Below are positions 34,292 to 46,056 of a stretch of 49,031 nt of DNA, piece after piece (within the stretch, counting starts at the first letter, position 1; every line of letters starts with the position of its first letter). The notes beneath the pieces are model-generated. The model was not told where the DNA came from. It ran no database searches and saw only the letters and a program-made list of their open reading frames with translations. A program made the translations under genes and the position numbers. Origin of the DNA: Ophiostoma sp. CBS 140.51. Lineage: Eukaryota; Ascomycota; Sordariomycetes; Ophiostomatales; Ophiostomataceae. Where the stretch lies: NCBI GenBank assembly GCA_029298735.1, contig JANSLP010000252.1:1-49031 (forward strand), given 5' to 3'.

Positions 34292-35174
34292 TACACCACC
34301 CCCCTATGCACATGTTATTTGAATTTTCTCTACCTACCGCATCCTGGTAGAAGGCATGATGAGGTTCAATCTGAGAATTCACACTCCTACCAAGAGCCGG
34401 CGCAACATCGCTGTTGGTGTGACTACTCTGACACCGCTGTACGGAGTAATGTAGCACTCACTATTATCCGGTGCAGGATTTTGCCTTTCCGCTCTCTCAG
34501 TCTTCTCATTTGGTCATCTGCTCATCCGCCCAACACCAGCCACTCTCCAACTGAAGCCGTCGATCCTATTCTTTCGTTTGTCGGTCGTTTTGGCAAGAAA
34601 AGATCCAGGGCCAGGTCGTTCGCATGCCAAAACATTCCTTACTATATTCATATCATCAAAATATGGGCGCATTTCAAGCTCGGGTGTCCCAGCACGAGCT
34701 CACACGCCCAACTCCTATTGCCCTCCTTTTGTTTTTAACATGGACTTGCACCTCTTCTCATACGAAATCCACGGGCTTCTCTACCGCTGCTGGCATTGAG
34801 CAAAGTAGGTAGAGGGCGTATTGACCCAGCTGCTCTTGGTTGCGACCCTTGTACTATACTGGCAAGGTCAGGCTGTTTCCCTGAGGCTGGCTGCTTTTGC
34901 ATATTATGTATACCATATACAGTACCCCTTGTTGGATCCTGGCCTCTTCATCGTCACGTTGGTTGCATCTCCTCGCTACCCCCTCCAAGTATATTGTGTT
35001 GGCTATGCATATTCCTGATTGGGTAGATCACCGCCACCGTCAAGCGCTCATGTGTACCTGCCAGAGCAAACGAGGCCAGGGCGGTGGTCATGAGCAAAAA
35101 GTTCTAGTCTCTTTCCTTCTGGATCTGTTTTTATCATCCGTCCAATTCCTCTCCCCATTCCTGCTTCTCGGTAT

Positions 35175-35192
35175 TTATTATTATTATTATTA
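35175..35192. repeat. TTA trinucleotide microsatellite
   Basis: Six TTA units in a T-rich stretch about 320 bases before the C2H2 gene start. Confidence 0.85.
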
Positions 35193-35404
35193 TTTTCCTC
35201 GGTGGGGGGAACAAGGTTTTTTTCAATCGTTGACCTTTTTTTTGTTGTATTTTTCTTTCTTTGCTCCTTCAGGGGGGCTCAAAATCCTGTCCTCTTCCTT
35301 TCGCTATCCCACACACGGCTTTCATAGACACCCCCCCCCTTCACCACACCATATAACTCCTACACTGTCGTAAACCTGGGCCAAGGCCAAGCACTGGAAA
35401 CTTG

Positions 35405-35413
35405 TATATAAAA
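35405..35413 (+). promoter_or_regulatory. TATA box of the C2H2 gene
   Basis: TATATAAAA lies 97 bases before the ATG at 35510, and the intervening leader is C/A-rich. This supports the chosen start over the open frame that begins at 35402. Confidence 0.6.
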
Positions 35414-35509
35414 CCGACAACCCCATTGTCTGACTCGAGACTGTTTCCTTTCCTCCATCAACCGCAGCCACGCTTAACACCTAGCATCAAGCATCAAGCA
35501 CCCCTCGCC

Positions 35510-36811
35510 ATGGACCACCCACCCTCGTTAAGCCGTTCTCCCACCTCGCCCACAAACTCTTACTGTTCCTCGGACGTTTCGTCACTTGGATATCCCTCGC
35601 CCGACCTGGGTGCTCATCAATATAACATTTCCTCCTTGTATGGCGTCGATTCCTTCTGCTCCATGGCGCCAAATCAGGACTCTGATACTCCCCTATTTGC
35701 CCTCGGCCACGCGGGCCAGCCCAGTTGGAGTCATAGGGAAATAGCGCATGCGCCGAGTACATCGGCTGCTCCCTCTACTATCCTCTCCGCGGAGTACGAC
35801 CCTTTCGGCAGCTTTGGGCCTGCAGTGCCGGCAGGCTATGCACCCGGTATATACCATGGAGCGCAACAGGCGCGAGGGGAAGCACCGGTGTCTGGTTTGC
35901 CATCCCCTGCGGTCGCAACCCTGCGGCCAACCGCGATGCCCGTGGCCAGGTCACCGCTTTCGTTCCCAGTCTCGTCGACAACTGCACCACGGCCCCCCAT
36001 GGCGACCCGCCAGCACGGCGACATTGAAGCTTCGATATCACCATACGGCCGCGTGTCGAGCGGCTCTCCCTTCCCGCCACAGCGCAGCATCCACCTCCCA
36101 TATCAGGCTGAGCCGTTGGAAGTTTATGGTACTGGTAGCAACACCGCCGTTACCAACAGCTTTGCTACTGGGGAAGCTGCATCCATCTGGAACCATGCAA
36201 CGTCGACGCCAAATCAGCTGTACCATAGCTCAGATGGTCATCGACAACAATCACCAAACGCCGCCGCGGAGCGCCAGGCCCAAGGGGCTCGGTTGCGCAG
36301 GCAGCCCCGGCGGCTCACGACGAAGGAAGAGGCCAACTTCCAATGCGAAGTGAAAGGATGTGGGAAGCTGTTCAGCCGGAGCTACAACTACAAGGCACAC
36401 ATGGAGACGCACGACGAGAAAAGAGAGTATCCTTTTCCGTGCCAGGTGCCAGGCTGCAGCAAGAAATTTGTGCGCAAGACCGACCTTCAGCGCCATCACC
36501 AGAGCGTGCATATGAAAGAGCGCAACCACAGATGCGACTATTGTGGCCGTCTTTTCGCCCGGAAGGATACATTGAGAAGGTATGTTGCCTGGAGGTTGTC
36601 AGCATTCATTGTCTCACCCACACCCATTTGATTTGAAGGCCCCTAGAAAGAAAATCAAATGCCCAATATTCGCATAAACTAACGCACACCCTGTAGGCAT
36701 ATGGATGATGGCTGTTCCAAACGATTTGACATTGGCACCCTCGCCTTGCGCACGGAGGCCGCAGGCACTTCGAGCAACCAGCCCCGTGGCGATATTTGGC
36801 CGGCTCGGTAG
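35510..36811 (+). CDS. C2H2 zinc-finger transcription factor
   Basis: Exons 35510-36579 and 36697-36811 encode 394 residues. The first 265 residues are Ser/Pro/Ala-rich and disordered, as in activation regions. Three adjacent fingers follow. Finger 1 starts FQCEVKGCGKLFSR. Finger 2 starts FPCQVPGCSKKFVRK and ends HHQSVH. Finger 3 starts HRCDYCGRLFARKDTLRR and is completed only by exon 2, where the AG/G junction gives RHMDDGC. Its last zinc ligand is thus Cys (C2HC type), with a short C-terminal tail. The DTLRRHxDDGC ending occurs in a group of fungal nuclear regulators, but I cannot name the orthologue. Without splicing the third finger would be truncated. It is probably nuclear. Targets are unknown. 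Confidence 0.9.
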
Positions 36812-38395
36812 CATCATTGTCGGGAGAGGCGTGTATGACTATGATAGAAGTTAGAGTAACGGTTTGCCGTGTTGTCACAGCGTGGGCCAGGCGGCCGGCT
36901 CGTATCGAGTTGTGTGGTACATAGACATAGCGCCCTTGTTTACACGTTTGTTAATCGGTATAGATGGTCTCTTTTTATTTGTTTTTATTTGTTTTTCTTC
37001 TTTTTTTGTGTGGACTGTTCGACATTCTGTTTCCCTCGCCCCGAGCGGCCAATGAACTTGCGTTGGCAGCAGCAGTGATCCGGCAAGTTGCTTGGACGCT
37101 TGTCCTCTAGATTTTTAAAGCCCAGGGAGTCAATACGACGTGTTGGCTGCCTCACCGCGAATGGCTGGTTTTTGTTACCCCAAAACGCACCAAAGAGCGG
37201 CCCGCTGGGGCATTGCCTCTTAACCTAGAATAAGCAACGCTGATCGTGCGCAGCAACTTGTAACTCAAGTATTGTAAACAGACCCCGAACTCTGCAAGAC
37301 CCTATGCCGGTCGCATAGCGGTCATGCCGGTCTGCAAAAGGGTTGGATTCGGCCGCCCATGCCCGCGCCCCGGACCCGAACGCCCAGACGCTTGCCCGAA
37401 CCAGCAGCAGCCAGTGTACGGTTGACACGGGAGAAATGAGAATGCAGGGGCACCAGTGACAGGGGTTGCAGCCTCTGCTGGCGTTTCACTTTTCGCATTT
37501 CGGTGCATGCTTCTAGAACATCAACCTACACAATCGTACGGAGTATGTCGTACGGGAGAGGACACCAACGAAGGTCCAGAAGAGAACCACGCGCATGTGT
37601 GGCCACCGTAGAGTAACGCAGGGGCTCCGTGTCGAGTGTAAAAGCTCTTGCGCAGCTTGGTTTTTGGGAGTGGGAAGACGCCAGTACGCATTGTTGCCTG
37701 GCGCCTAGTAAAAACTTAATAATGAAGCACTTGTACGCAGAGCGGATAACGGATGAGAGAATGCACTCACTGGCGTGGGTTTTTGTGTAAAGAAAAAGAC
37801 GAAGAAGAAGAAAAAAGAAAGAAGAAAAAAAGGAATGAACAATAAAGAACTATAACAAGGGCACTGGTAAAGTATACAAATTTCTCTTCACTGCTACGAC
37901 GTATCTTACTTGTTTGCAAGACATATATATACCTGTGTGTTGTCAATCGAGTCGGGTCGTGATAGCGACGACCACACTGAAGGGCATCTGGCATAACATT
38001 AGCCAACCCGAACTAGGAGAACGTCGCATTTTCTACAATATAATACCTTACGAAGTCTAGCAGGTTGGACTCTTGCAGTTCGCCGCAGTGGACCTCAACG
38101 GCTCTTTATTGGGCAATGCCCCAGTGCGCCCTGTGATAAAAAAATTCTGCCGCCAGCCACCGCTAAAATTTTTCTTTTCCCGGCCCAGCTAAAGACATCA
38201 ACAAAATGGAGAAGGGTGTCTAAAACAAAAAGAAAAAGCACCCGACATACGGCAGAGCTGGAATTGACCTGTTCTCAAAAGTTCCTTGTCTCCCGACTAC
38301 ACACAACTTTCGACCACCCGGCCGCAAACCCTCTCCCAAACGCATATCCCTGCCAACTTTGTTACTCGTCCGCGTGTGGCGGAAGGGGCGGCACA
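36812..38395. other. Intergenic region C2H2 gene to RPA190
   Basis: It contains T-rich 3' sequence (about 36970-37010), one exact motif copy (TACGGAGTA, 37537-37545) and a purine-rich AAGAAG tract (about 37793-37835). No gene or RNA could be supported. Confidence 0.55.
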
Positions 38396-41300
38396 ATGAA
38401 CGTCTCGCAGCCTGTCGCCTCCTCTGTGGAGAGCGTCGAGTTCACCTTCCTCTCGACGGACGAGATCCGGGCGGCTTCTGTCAGACGCATCGAAAATGAC
38501 AGCACCTTTGATACACTGCTCAATCCCGTGCCTGGAGGCCTGTATGACCCGGCACTCGGCTCCTGGGGCGATTCTCTGTACGTTCCCCTCTCTCTCCCTC
38601 CCTCTCGCCAACATTTGCTAACAGTGATCGCATTGTTAGATGCACAACATGCAACCTTGGCCAGTCTCTGTGCCCCGGACATGCAGGCCACATCGACCTC
38701 CCGGTCCCCGTCTACCATCCTGTCTTCATGGACCAGGTTTTGCGCCTACTCCGCGCCGAGTGCATCTACTGCCACCACTTTCGACTGCCGCCCAAGGAGA
38801 TCAACCGATACGCCTGCAAACTCCGCCTGCTCCAGTACGGTCTTCTGCCCGAAGCCATGAACATTGATGCTATTGGCGAGGATTTTCGCAGCCTGGCCGT
38901 CCCTGGTCTTCCACAGATCGATGTCGAGTGCGACGATGACAACGGGTCCGCGATCGACGGCGTCTCTCGTGCAAGAAGCATCTATGTCCAGCAGGTTTTA
39001 CACAAACAAAGAGTCCTCGCCGGCGACATTCGCAAGGGAAAACACGAGGGTGCCTCCGAGTTCCGCAGAGAATTGGTCCAGCAGTTCCTAAAGGACATTG
39101 TTGTTGGCAGACAATGTGCTCGCTGCAAAGGCATCTCGCCCAGCTATCGCAAGGACCGCTTCGTCAAAATCTTTGAAAAGCCGCTCAACTCAAAGGAGCA
39201 GGCCAAGATGGCTGCCGGCCAGTTCAAGGTGCGCGATGCCTTGACTCTCCGCCCAAAGAACCGGCGGCCCGACGTCACTACGCTGCCCGACGAGGGCATC
39301 GCCGATATTAGCCTCGACTCCGCAAGTGATGGTGAAAACGACGAGCCAGCAGACGACCTTGACGAATATGGCAATGTTATTCACAAGCCATTCGCCGACA
39401 AGCCGGTGTCCCCGCAGCCGCAACAACGGTACATCAGCACCCAGGAGGTTCTTGAGCGACTTCGTCTGCTTTTTACCAACGAACAGGATATTCTGCAGCT
39501 TGTCTATAACTCCAGACCCCAAGGCCGCGGTACACAGACAACCCCCGACATGTTCTTTATCCACGCCCTTCTTGTCCCCCCAAACAGGTACCGACCCGAG
39601 GCGCGCACCGGGGATGCGCAAGTCACAGAGGCCCAGCAGAACTCCCTCTACAAGGCAATCCTCGGGACATCTTTCCGCGTCGCCGAGATTCATCGTGAGA
39701 TATCCGATGCAGCAAAACAGACGCACCAATCTCAACCTGGTCGGTTCGCAAGAGACATACTCTCCCTCCACGAGACTTGGGCGGATCTTCAAAATGCCAT
39801 CAATTCTCTCATTGACTGCACCAAAAACCCGGTTCAAGGCCAGAATGCCAAGCGGATCGAAGACGGCATCAAACAGAAGCTTGAGAAAAAGGAGGGCCTT
39901 TTTCGCAAAAACATGATGGGCAAACGTGTCAATTTTGCAGCCCGCAGCGTTATCTCACCCGACCCTAACATCGAAACGAACGAGATCGGCGTTCCCCCCG
40001 TCTTTGCGCGCAAGCTTACGTACCCGGAACCCGTGACAAGCCACAATTTCAAAGAACTTCAGCAAGCCGTTATCAACGGTACAGACACTTGGCCGGGCGC
40101 ATCTGCAATCGAAAACGAAAACGGCCAGGTGGTGAATCTGAGAGGAAAGTCTCTGGAAGACCGAATGGCTCTAGCAAACCAGCTCCTGGCGCCATCCAGC
40201 AACGGGAACTTCAGTATGCGCGGAAAGAAGGTGTATCGGCATCTCAGCAACGGCGATGTGGTCCTCATGAACCGCCAGCCCACCCTCCACAAGCCTTCTA
40301 TTATGGGCCACCGGGTCAGAGTCCTACCTGGAGAGAAGACAATCCGCATGCACTATGCAAACTGCAACACTTACAACGCCGATTTCGATGGCGATGAGAT
40401 GAACATGCATTTCCCCCAGAACGAGATTGCCCGTGTTGAGGCTTTGCAGCTTGCGGACACCGACCATCAGTATCTGTCCGGCACACAGGGCAAACCGCTT
40501 CGCGGTCTCATCCAAGACCACATCTCCATCTCAGTCTCCTTGTGCAGCAAGGATACCTTCTTCCAACGAGGAACATACCAGGATCTCATCTACAGTGCTT
40601 TGCGCCCAGAAAGCGGCCACATTCTGGGTGAGCGGATTGAACTTGTCAGTCCTGCCATTCTAAAGCCTGTGCCGAAATGGACCGGCAAGCAGGTAATTAC
40701 AACAATTTTGAAAAATATCAAGCCGCCAAACTGCGGCCACCTTTGGATGAGTGGCAAGAGCCAGGTTCCCGAAAACAGATGGGGCTCGCACACGGAAGAG
40801 GGTGTTGTTGAATTCCGAGACAGCGTTCTGATTTCTGGTATTCTCGACAAGGCTCACCTTGGACCAAGCTCTGGTGGTTTCATCCATGCTGTTCACGAGG
40901 TTTACGGCCCATCCATTGCTGGGAAAGTGCTGAGCTGTATAGGGCGTTTGTTGACCAGACTGCTCAACATGCAAGCTTTTACATGTGGAATCGACGACCT
41001 GCGGCTGACACCAGAGGGCGAGGTGAACCGTACCCGCGAGCTGAAAGCAGCCCAGGATGCTGGCCTTGGGGTCGCCGCTGCCTATGTCAGCCTCAAGGAC
41101 CAAGCGCCGACCGACAAAGACCCTGAGCTTCTTCGCCGTCTCGAGGATGTCATGCGAGATGACAACAAGCAGGAGGGGTTGGACTTGTTGATGAACAAGA
41201 TAAGTGCCAGTGTGTCAAGCAGCGTGACCAAGGCCTGCCTGCCAGTTGGCCTTGAAAAGCCATTCCCCCACAACCACATGCAGGCCATGACCATCTCTGG

Positions 41301-43704
41301 TGCCAAAGGTGGCAATGTCAACGCGAACCTGATTTCCTGCAACCTTGGCCAACAGGTCTTGGAGGGTCGGCGGGTCCCGCTCATGGTCAGCGGAAAGTCT
41401 TTGCCTTGCTTCCCCGAGTTCGACACCAGCCTACGAGCGGGCGGCTACATTGTCAACCGCTTTCTTACAGGCATTCGTCCACAGGAATACTACTTCCATC
41501 ACATGGCAGGCCGCGAAGGTCTCATTGACACTGCAGTAAAGACATCGCGGTCGGGCTACCTTCAGCGATGCTTGATCAAAGGGATGGAGGGCCTCGAAGT
41601 GGCATATGACTCGTCCGTTCGAGACTCGGATGGCAGCCTAGTCCAGTTCCTGTACGGCGAAGATGGGCTCGATGTCACTAAACAAAAATACTTGACTGAC
41701 TTCAGCTTTGTCCTCCACAATCTCGAATCTGAAATGTCCGACTTCAAGTTTTCGGACCCACGGACAGCAGGGCTTTTCGAGCACAAGGAGGAATTCGCCA
41801 AGCAGACCAAGCGCATGCTCAAAAAGTCTGCCGTGAACCCAGGTTTCGCCGACGAGCCAGTCAATGCTCTCGTCAACCCAGCCAAGCATGCTTTCGCGAT
41901 GTCCGAGAAATTCTTCAGCTCCATGTCTTCCTACGTGCGCGAGAACAAGGACCGTCTGATCAAGGACAAAGATGCTAAGGGAGACGATCAATCCACCGCT
42001 CGCCTTCCTTCTGATCAGGCCTCGATGGGGAAGCGTTCAGTTGAGCGTGTGTTTGCTGCAAAATACCTTCGCTCGCAGGTGGAGCCTGGTGAGGCTGTAG
42101 GCATTGTTGCTGGACAGTCTGTTGGCGAGCCCTCGACACAGATGACTTTAAACACATTCCATTTGGCTGGACATTCGGCGAAGAACGTCACACTAGGTAT
42201 CCCTCGCCTCAGAGAAATTCTGATGACAGCCAGTGCCAATATTTCGACCCCCGCCATGACCCTTGTCCTCAGATCGGACTTGACTCATGAGCAGGGTGAG
42301 AATTTTGCAAAGACTATCAGTGTGCTTCCGCTCTCACACGTCCTCGACAAGATAGCGGTCAAGGAGCGTGTTGGAAAGGGCATCGGCCACTCGTTTGCAA
42401 AGATCTTCGACGTCCGTCTCGACTTCTTCCCCTCCAGTGAATATGAAGCGACCTATGCAGTAGGTGCGCTGGATGTCCTGGATACGGTTGAAAAGCGAAT
42501 GCTACCGGCGCTACGGAAGCTCATTATCAAGGCCACCAAGCAGAACAAGGAGGGCCAATCGAGCGCTAGTGTGCCTGATATTGGTGTCAAAGCGGGCGTG
42601 GTCGAAGTTTCTCGCGCGGGCAACGACGACGAGCAGAACGGTGATGCACAAAGGGATGATGGCAGCGACGATGACGACGATGGCGACAACGATGCGACAA
42701 GTGCCAAACAACGAGCCAACAGAAACGAGGCGGTGTCATATGGGCCAACCGATGAGGAGGACGAGGAGATACGAGCACGCATGGAGCGCGAGGCCACGGA
42801 CGACGACGATTTGCCTGATGACGAAGGCTATGTTGGAAGACCGCGGTCAGCAGCGGCCAGTAATGCTGCTCGCCCTGGCGACATCATCGACGGCAGAAGC
42901 GATGCTGAGTCAAGAGATGACGACGACGACCCGCAGCTGATGGATGGCGTTCAGAGCACCACTGAACAGAGTGCTTCCGATGCACGCCAGGCCAGGATCA
43001 AGGGTGGCAATACCAATATTACGCAGTTCCGATCAGACGAAAAGGCCGGCGAATGGTGTGAGTTTACGCTGGAGCTCGCTGCCGACAGCCCCAAGATCCT
43101 GATGCTCAGTGTTGTAGAGGACGCAGTGCGGCGGTCGGTGGTTCGGCAAATTCCCGGGGTGAAGTCGTGCACTTTTGTTGCCGATGAGGTGGTGAAAGAT
43201 TCACGTACTGGAACAGAAGCCAAGGTTCCAGTTGTGCACACAGAAGGCACAAACATCCGGGCGATTCAGCAGTTTAGCGACTACTTCGACCCCAACCAAT
43301 TAGCCACCAACGACATTGTGGCCATGCTCGAGATTTATGGCGTGGAGGCCTGCCGGAACACCATTATTCGGGAGTTGAGCACGGTTTTCGTCTCCCATGG
43401 TATTGGTGTGGACAACCGCCACCTTAACCTCATCGGCGATTTCATGACCCGCGGTGGTGGCTTTATGCCGTTCAACCGCTACGGCCTGAAAGGCAATGTA
43501 AGCCCCTTTACGAAGATGAGCTTTGAGACGACGCTTGCATTTTTGAAGGATGCCTTGGTGGACGGTGACTGGGATGGGCTGGTCACCCCAAGCAGCCGTA
43601 TTGTGATGGGCCGGCTGGGCAAGACGGGGACAGGAGCATTTGATGTTTTGACGAGAGTCCCGATGCAACACTTTGACCCGATGCAGGGCGTTCAGCAGGC
43701 TTAA
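38396..43704 (+). CDS. RPA190: RNA polymerase I largest subunit Rpa190
   Basis: Catalytic subunit of RNA polymerase I, which transcribes the 35S rRNA in the nucleolus. Exons 38396-38577 and 38640-43704 give 1748 residues (yeast 1664). The 62-nt intron splits the first zinc site, and joining CT to A restores CTTCNLGQSLCPGHAGH (from about residue 62). The active-site motif NADFDGDEMN is intact, with Asp 642, 644 and 646 holding the catalytic Mg2+. Further conserved blocks are the trigger-loop/bridge region around EYYFHHMAGREGLIDTAVKT and the GEAVGIVAGQSVGEPSTQMT segment. A long acidic insertion (about 42610-42960, Asp/Glu tracts) separates the jaw from the C-terminal part. This position is variable and acidic in Pol I, but the insert is large here. 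A frame from 38216 extends upstream without homology. Confidence 0.96.
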
Positions 43705-44101
43705 GGTAATGGGGCCCAGGGGAAGAGTTAGAAAATCAGGCGTGGCGTGGGAGACGATGTTAAAATACTGTTCAATCATTTGTAAGCCGGTTGGCGAATT
43801 TATAGAGTAGTCAGTTATCTTGTTTTTTATCTACCTTTGTTTTGATTTTACATTCCAATATCGTGTGCTTTTGTTCCTGTGTTTTCTATATCTCATTTTT
43901 AAATGCCTAGTGTTCCCGTTGGCAGGCCCAGAAGCCGTATTGTCGTCAGGCTTTCCTCATTGGACATGTCCGAACTTTGCTGATATTAGAATACCAAAAC
44001 TTGCGGCGTCGATAGCAGTAGACCAGCAAGTTACGGCCTTACATGTCTTATGTTCCTGTGTTCACAAACAGCAGGCTACTTTCTTGTAGTCTACTGCGGG
44101 A

Positions 44102-44127
44102 TACTTCGTACTCAGTAGTACAAAGTA
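44102..44127. repeat. Imperfect inverted repeat, 11-bp arms
   Basis: TACTTCGTACT and AGTACAAAGTA pair with one mismatch around a 4-base loop. The arms resemble the dispersed TACTCCGTA motif. Confidence 0.7.
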
Positions 44128-44327
44128 TCGGTCATTGATTGATGGTTAGGTCGTTTACCTCGGGATTTTCATTCACAAGCTTGGCCCTCCGGTTTGCCGG
44201 GATCCGCAACCAACCCCGCACAGCGAGTGTCTCGAGGCAAGTGCTCGCAAAGTATGTCGACGGAGAATGGGGTACTGGGCACCTCCCTGTGTATAATACT
44301 CTTTCTAAATCTCCGCATGTACCGCAG

Positions 44328-44339
44328 TTTATATATAAG
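44328..44339 (+). promoter_or_regulatory. TATA box of the kappa-GST gene
   Basis: TTTATATATAAG, about 120 bases before the ATG at 44459, followed by a purine-rich leader. Confidence 0.55.
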
Positions 44340-44458
44340 CCTGTGCTCTTCGAAGAAAGTAGAGTATAGAATCGCCAAGTGTAAATCCATCCGAAACCGC
44401 CTTCCCGTCGCCTTCCATTAGAAGAGAGGAAAAGAAAAGAGATAGAAGGGACGACACA

Positions 44459-45512
44459 ATGGCCTTGCGACCTCAGATCACGCTGTACGTCGATGTAGTG
44501 AGCCCGTTTGCCTATGAGGCATACTACATCCTCCGGGTAAGTTTTCTGCCTAAGCCTATTTCTTCTTTCTGGTCGAAATCGAGGTCGGAAGGTCCTGGGT
44601 CGATGGGGATAGCGTGAACAGATGAGCTGACAACACCCCACAACCCGCTTGCCTTTACTCCGTATAGAACGACAGCGCATTCAAAGAATGTTCGATCCAA
44701 TACGTCCCGATCCTTTTGGGCGGGCTGATGAAAACGGTAGGAAGCCGGTACTCTGCACTGGGCAAATGATCCCATCTCCAGAAGCATTGCATTGCATCGC
44801 ATCGCACCGCTAACGACGCCCCACCCTCATCTACGACAGTGTGGCAATACGGCGCCAATTTTTATCAAAAGTATGCCGCGCCTTAGCCAAAAAATAATGT
44901 TTCTCTGGACGGTACAGCCGCTGACAGTGTTCGTGCAGATAAGGACAGCTGGGTCGCTACTGAGCGACTGCGCTGGGCTCGCGTGTTCGGCATACCGATG
45001 AAGGAAGAAATGCCGCCCGGGTTTCCGCCGCGGACGTTGACAGCCATGAGAGCAGTTAGTGCTGTTACGGTGCTGGATGGAGAGGGTAGCCAGGATCGGC
45101 TGACACGTGTTCTTGATGCACTGTTCCATGGGCTCTGGGTCGACCACCAGCCGGTCCATGAGCCTGAGCCCCTTCGTGAGATTTTGCGAGGTGTGCTCGG
45201 AGAGGATGAGACACAACAAGGTAGGCCTACTTTTGCACCGATTGGAAGCCTGGGCCAGATCACGTTTCATTCACTAACAGCCTCGAAACCTTAAAAACAG
45301 TCCTCGACAAGGTGAGCACTGAGGGCAAGACCATCTTAGCAAGCAACACCGATAAAGCCTTTGCAGACGGTGCCTTTGGGCTCCCATGGATGGTTTGCAC
45401 AGACGCAACGGGGGAAAAGGAAGGCTTCTGGGGAGTCGACCATCTCGGACAAGTTACCCAATTCTTGGGCTTGAAACGGCCTGGCAATGGTGGTTGGCGA
45501 GCGTTGTTGTAA
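44459..45512 (+). CDS. Kappa-class glutathione S-transferase / DsbA-like isomerase
   Basis: Belongs to the 2-hydroxychromene-2-carboxylate isomerase / GST-kappa group of DsbA-fold enzymes, which use glutathione. Five exons, 44459-44536, 44668-44736, 44840-44870, 44939-45220 and 45301-45512, give 223 residues (GSTK1 about 226). The first strand and active-site loop read ITLYVDVVSPFAYEAYYI, with Ser15 at the expected catalytic position. After exon 3 the KNKDSWVATERLRWARVFGI block is restored across the intron. The C-terminal thioredoxin half has the cis-Pro context FGLPWMVC. Exon 3 is only 31 nt. The dispersed TACTCCGTA motif ends two bases before the AG that closes intron 1. The physiological substrate is unknown. 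Peroxisomal or mitochondrial location is common in the family, but no clear targeting signal is visible. Confidence 0.92.
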
Positions 45513-46056
45513 AACCAACACATAATACGCAGTAATTACAACGACAATACGGAGTACAGCACACAAGAACCAATACAATACGAAGGAAGGCAATGCTGTC
45601 GATCTGCTAAACCTCAATATCCAACCATCACTCTCTGTACGCAATCAGAACTTACCATTGCTCAACGCGTTGTACGGATAACAATTGCAAAAATGTGGAG
45701 AGCAACCCTAATAAATAATAAGTGAAATACGCGACAATGACGTTCCTGGAGTGGAGGACGCGTTCGGCTCCACTATTCACCACTCGATAGTACATTCGGT
45801 ATATTTTACGACGTGCAGCTGGTGCTCTTCTTCAGTTATTCAAGTCACGGTGGAGAGCATACGTCCGTTTCTTCTGTCATGAATCAATAATTTGTTTGGC
45901 AGCTGACCGTGCTGCAAGTCCGCATAGTGTACAACCCTCGAGAATAAAAACCAGAAATAAACCAACGCAATCAATAACGCCTTGTGATATTAACCCCTCC
46001 CGAATGTGAACCAATCATCACGAAAGCACAACTCTCGACCCTAACCATACGATCGT
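45513..46056. other. Convergent intergenic region GST/histone H3
   Basis: Holds the 3' ends of the GST gene (+) and H3 gene (-). An exact motif copy lies at 45548-45556. No histone-type 3' stem-loop is visible, as expected for polyadenylated fungal histone mRNAs. Confidence 0.55.

Larger units (their letters stand above)
29909..35509. other. Gene-poor region, 5.6 kb
   Basis: Between the RAD3 and C2H2-gene starts I find no recognisable protein family. The first 250 bases are RAD3 upstream sequence. The rest carries several copies of the dispersed 9-mer (30724, 32116 and 34440 exact; 30432, 31770, 31785, 32517 and 34280 with 8-9 matching bases), three hairpin-forming inverted repeats, a CT-rich promoter-like tract (about 32850-32990) followed by short overlapping ORFs, and a TTA microsatellite. 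Individual items are listed separately. It may hold non-coding transcripts or lineage-specific genes. Confidence 0.5.
43705..44458. other. Intergenic region RPA190 to GST gene
   Basis: Holds the RPA190 3' region with T-rich sequence, an imperfect 26-base hairpin (44102-44127) and a TATA box for the downstream gene. No ORF is supported. Confidence 0.55.

Noticed and set aside
44132..44680. 182-codon minus-strand ORF
   Set aside because: Overlaps the TATA box and the first two exons of the GST gene on the opposite strand; no homology.
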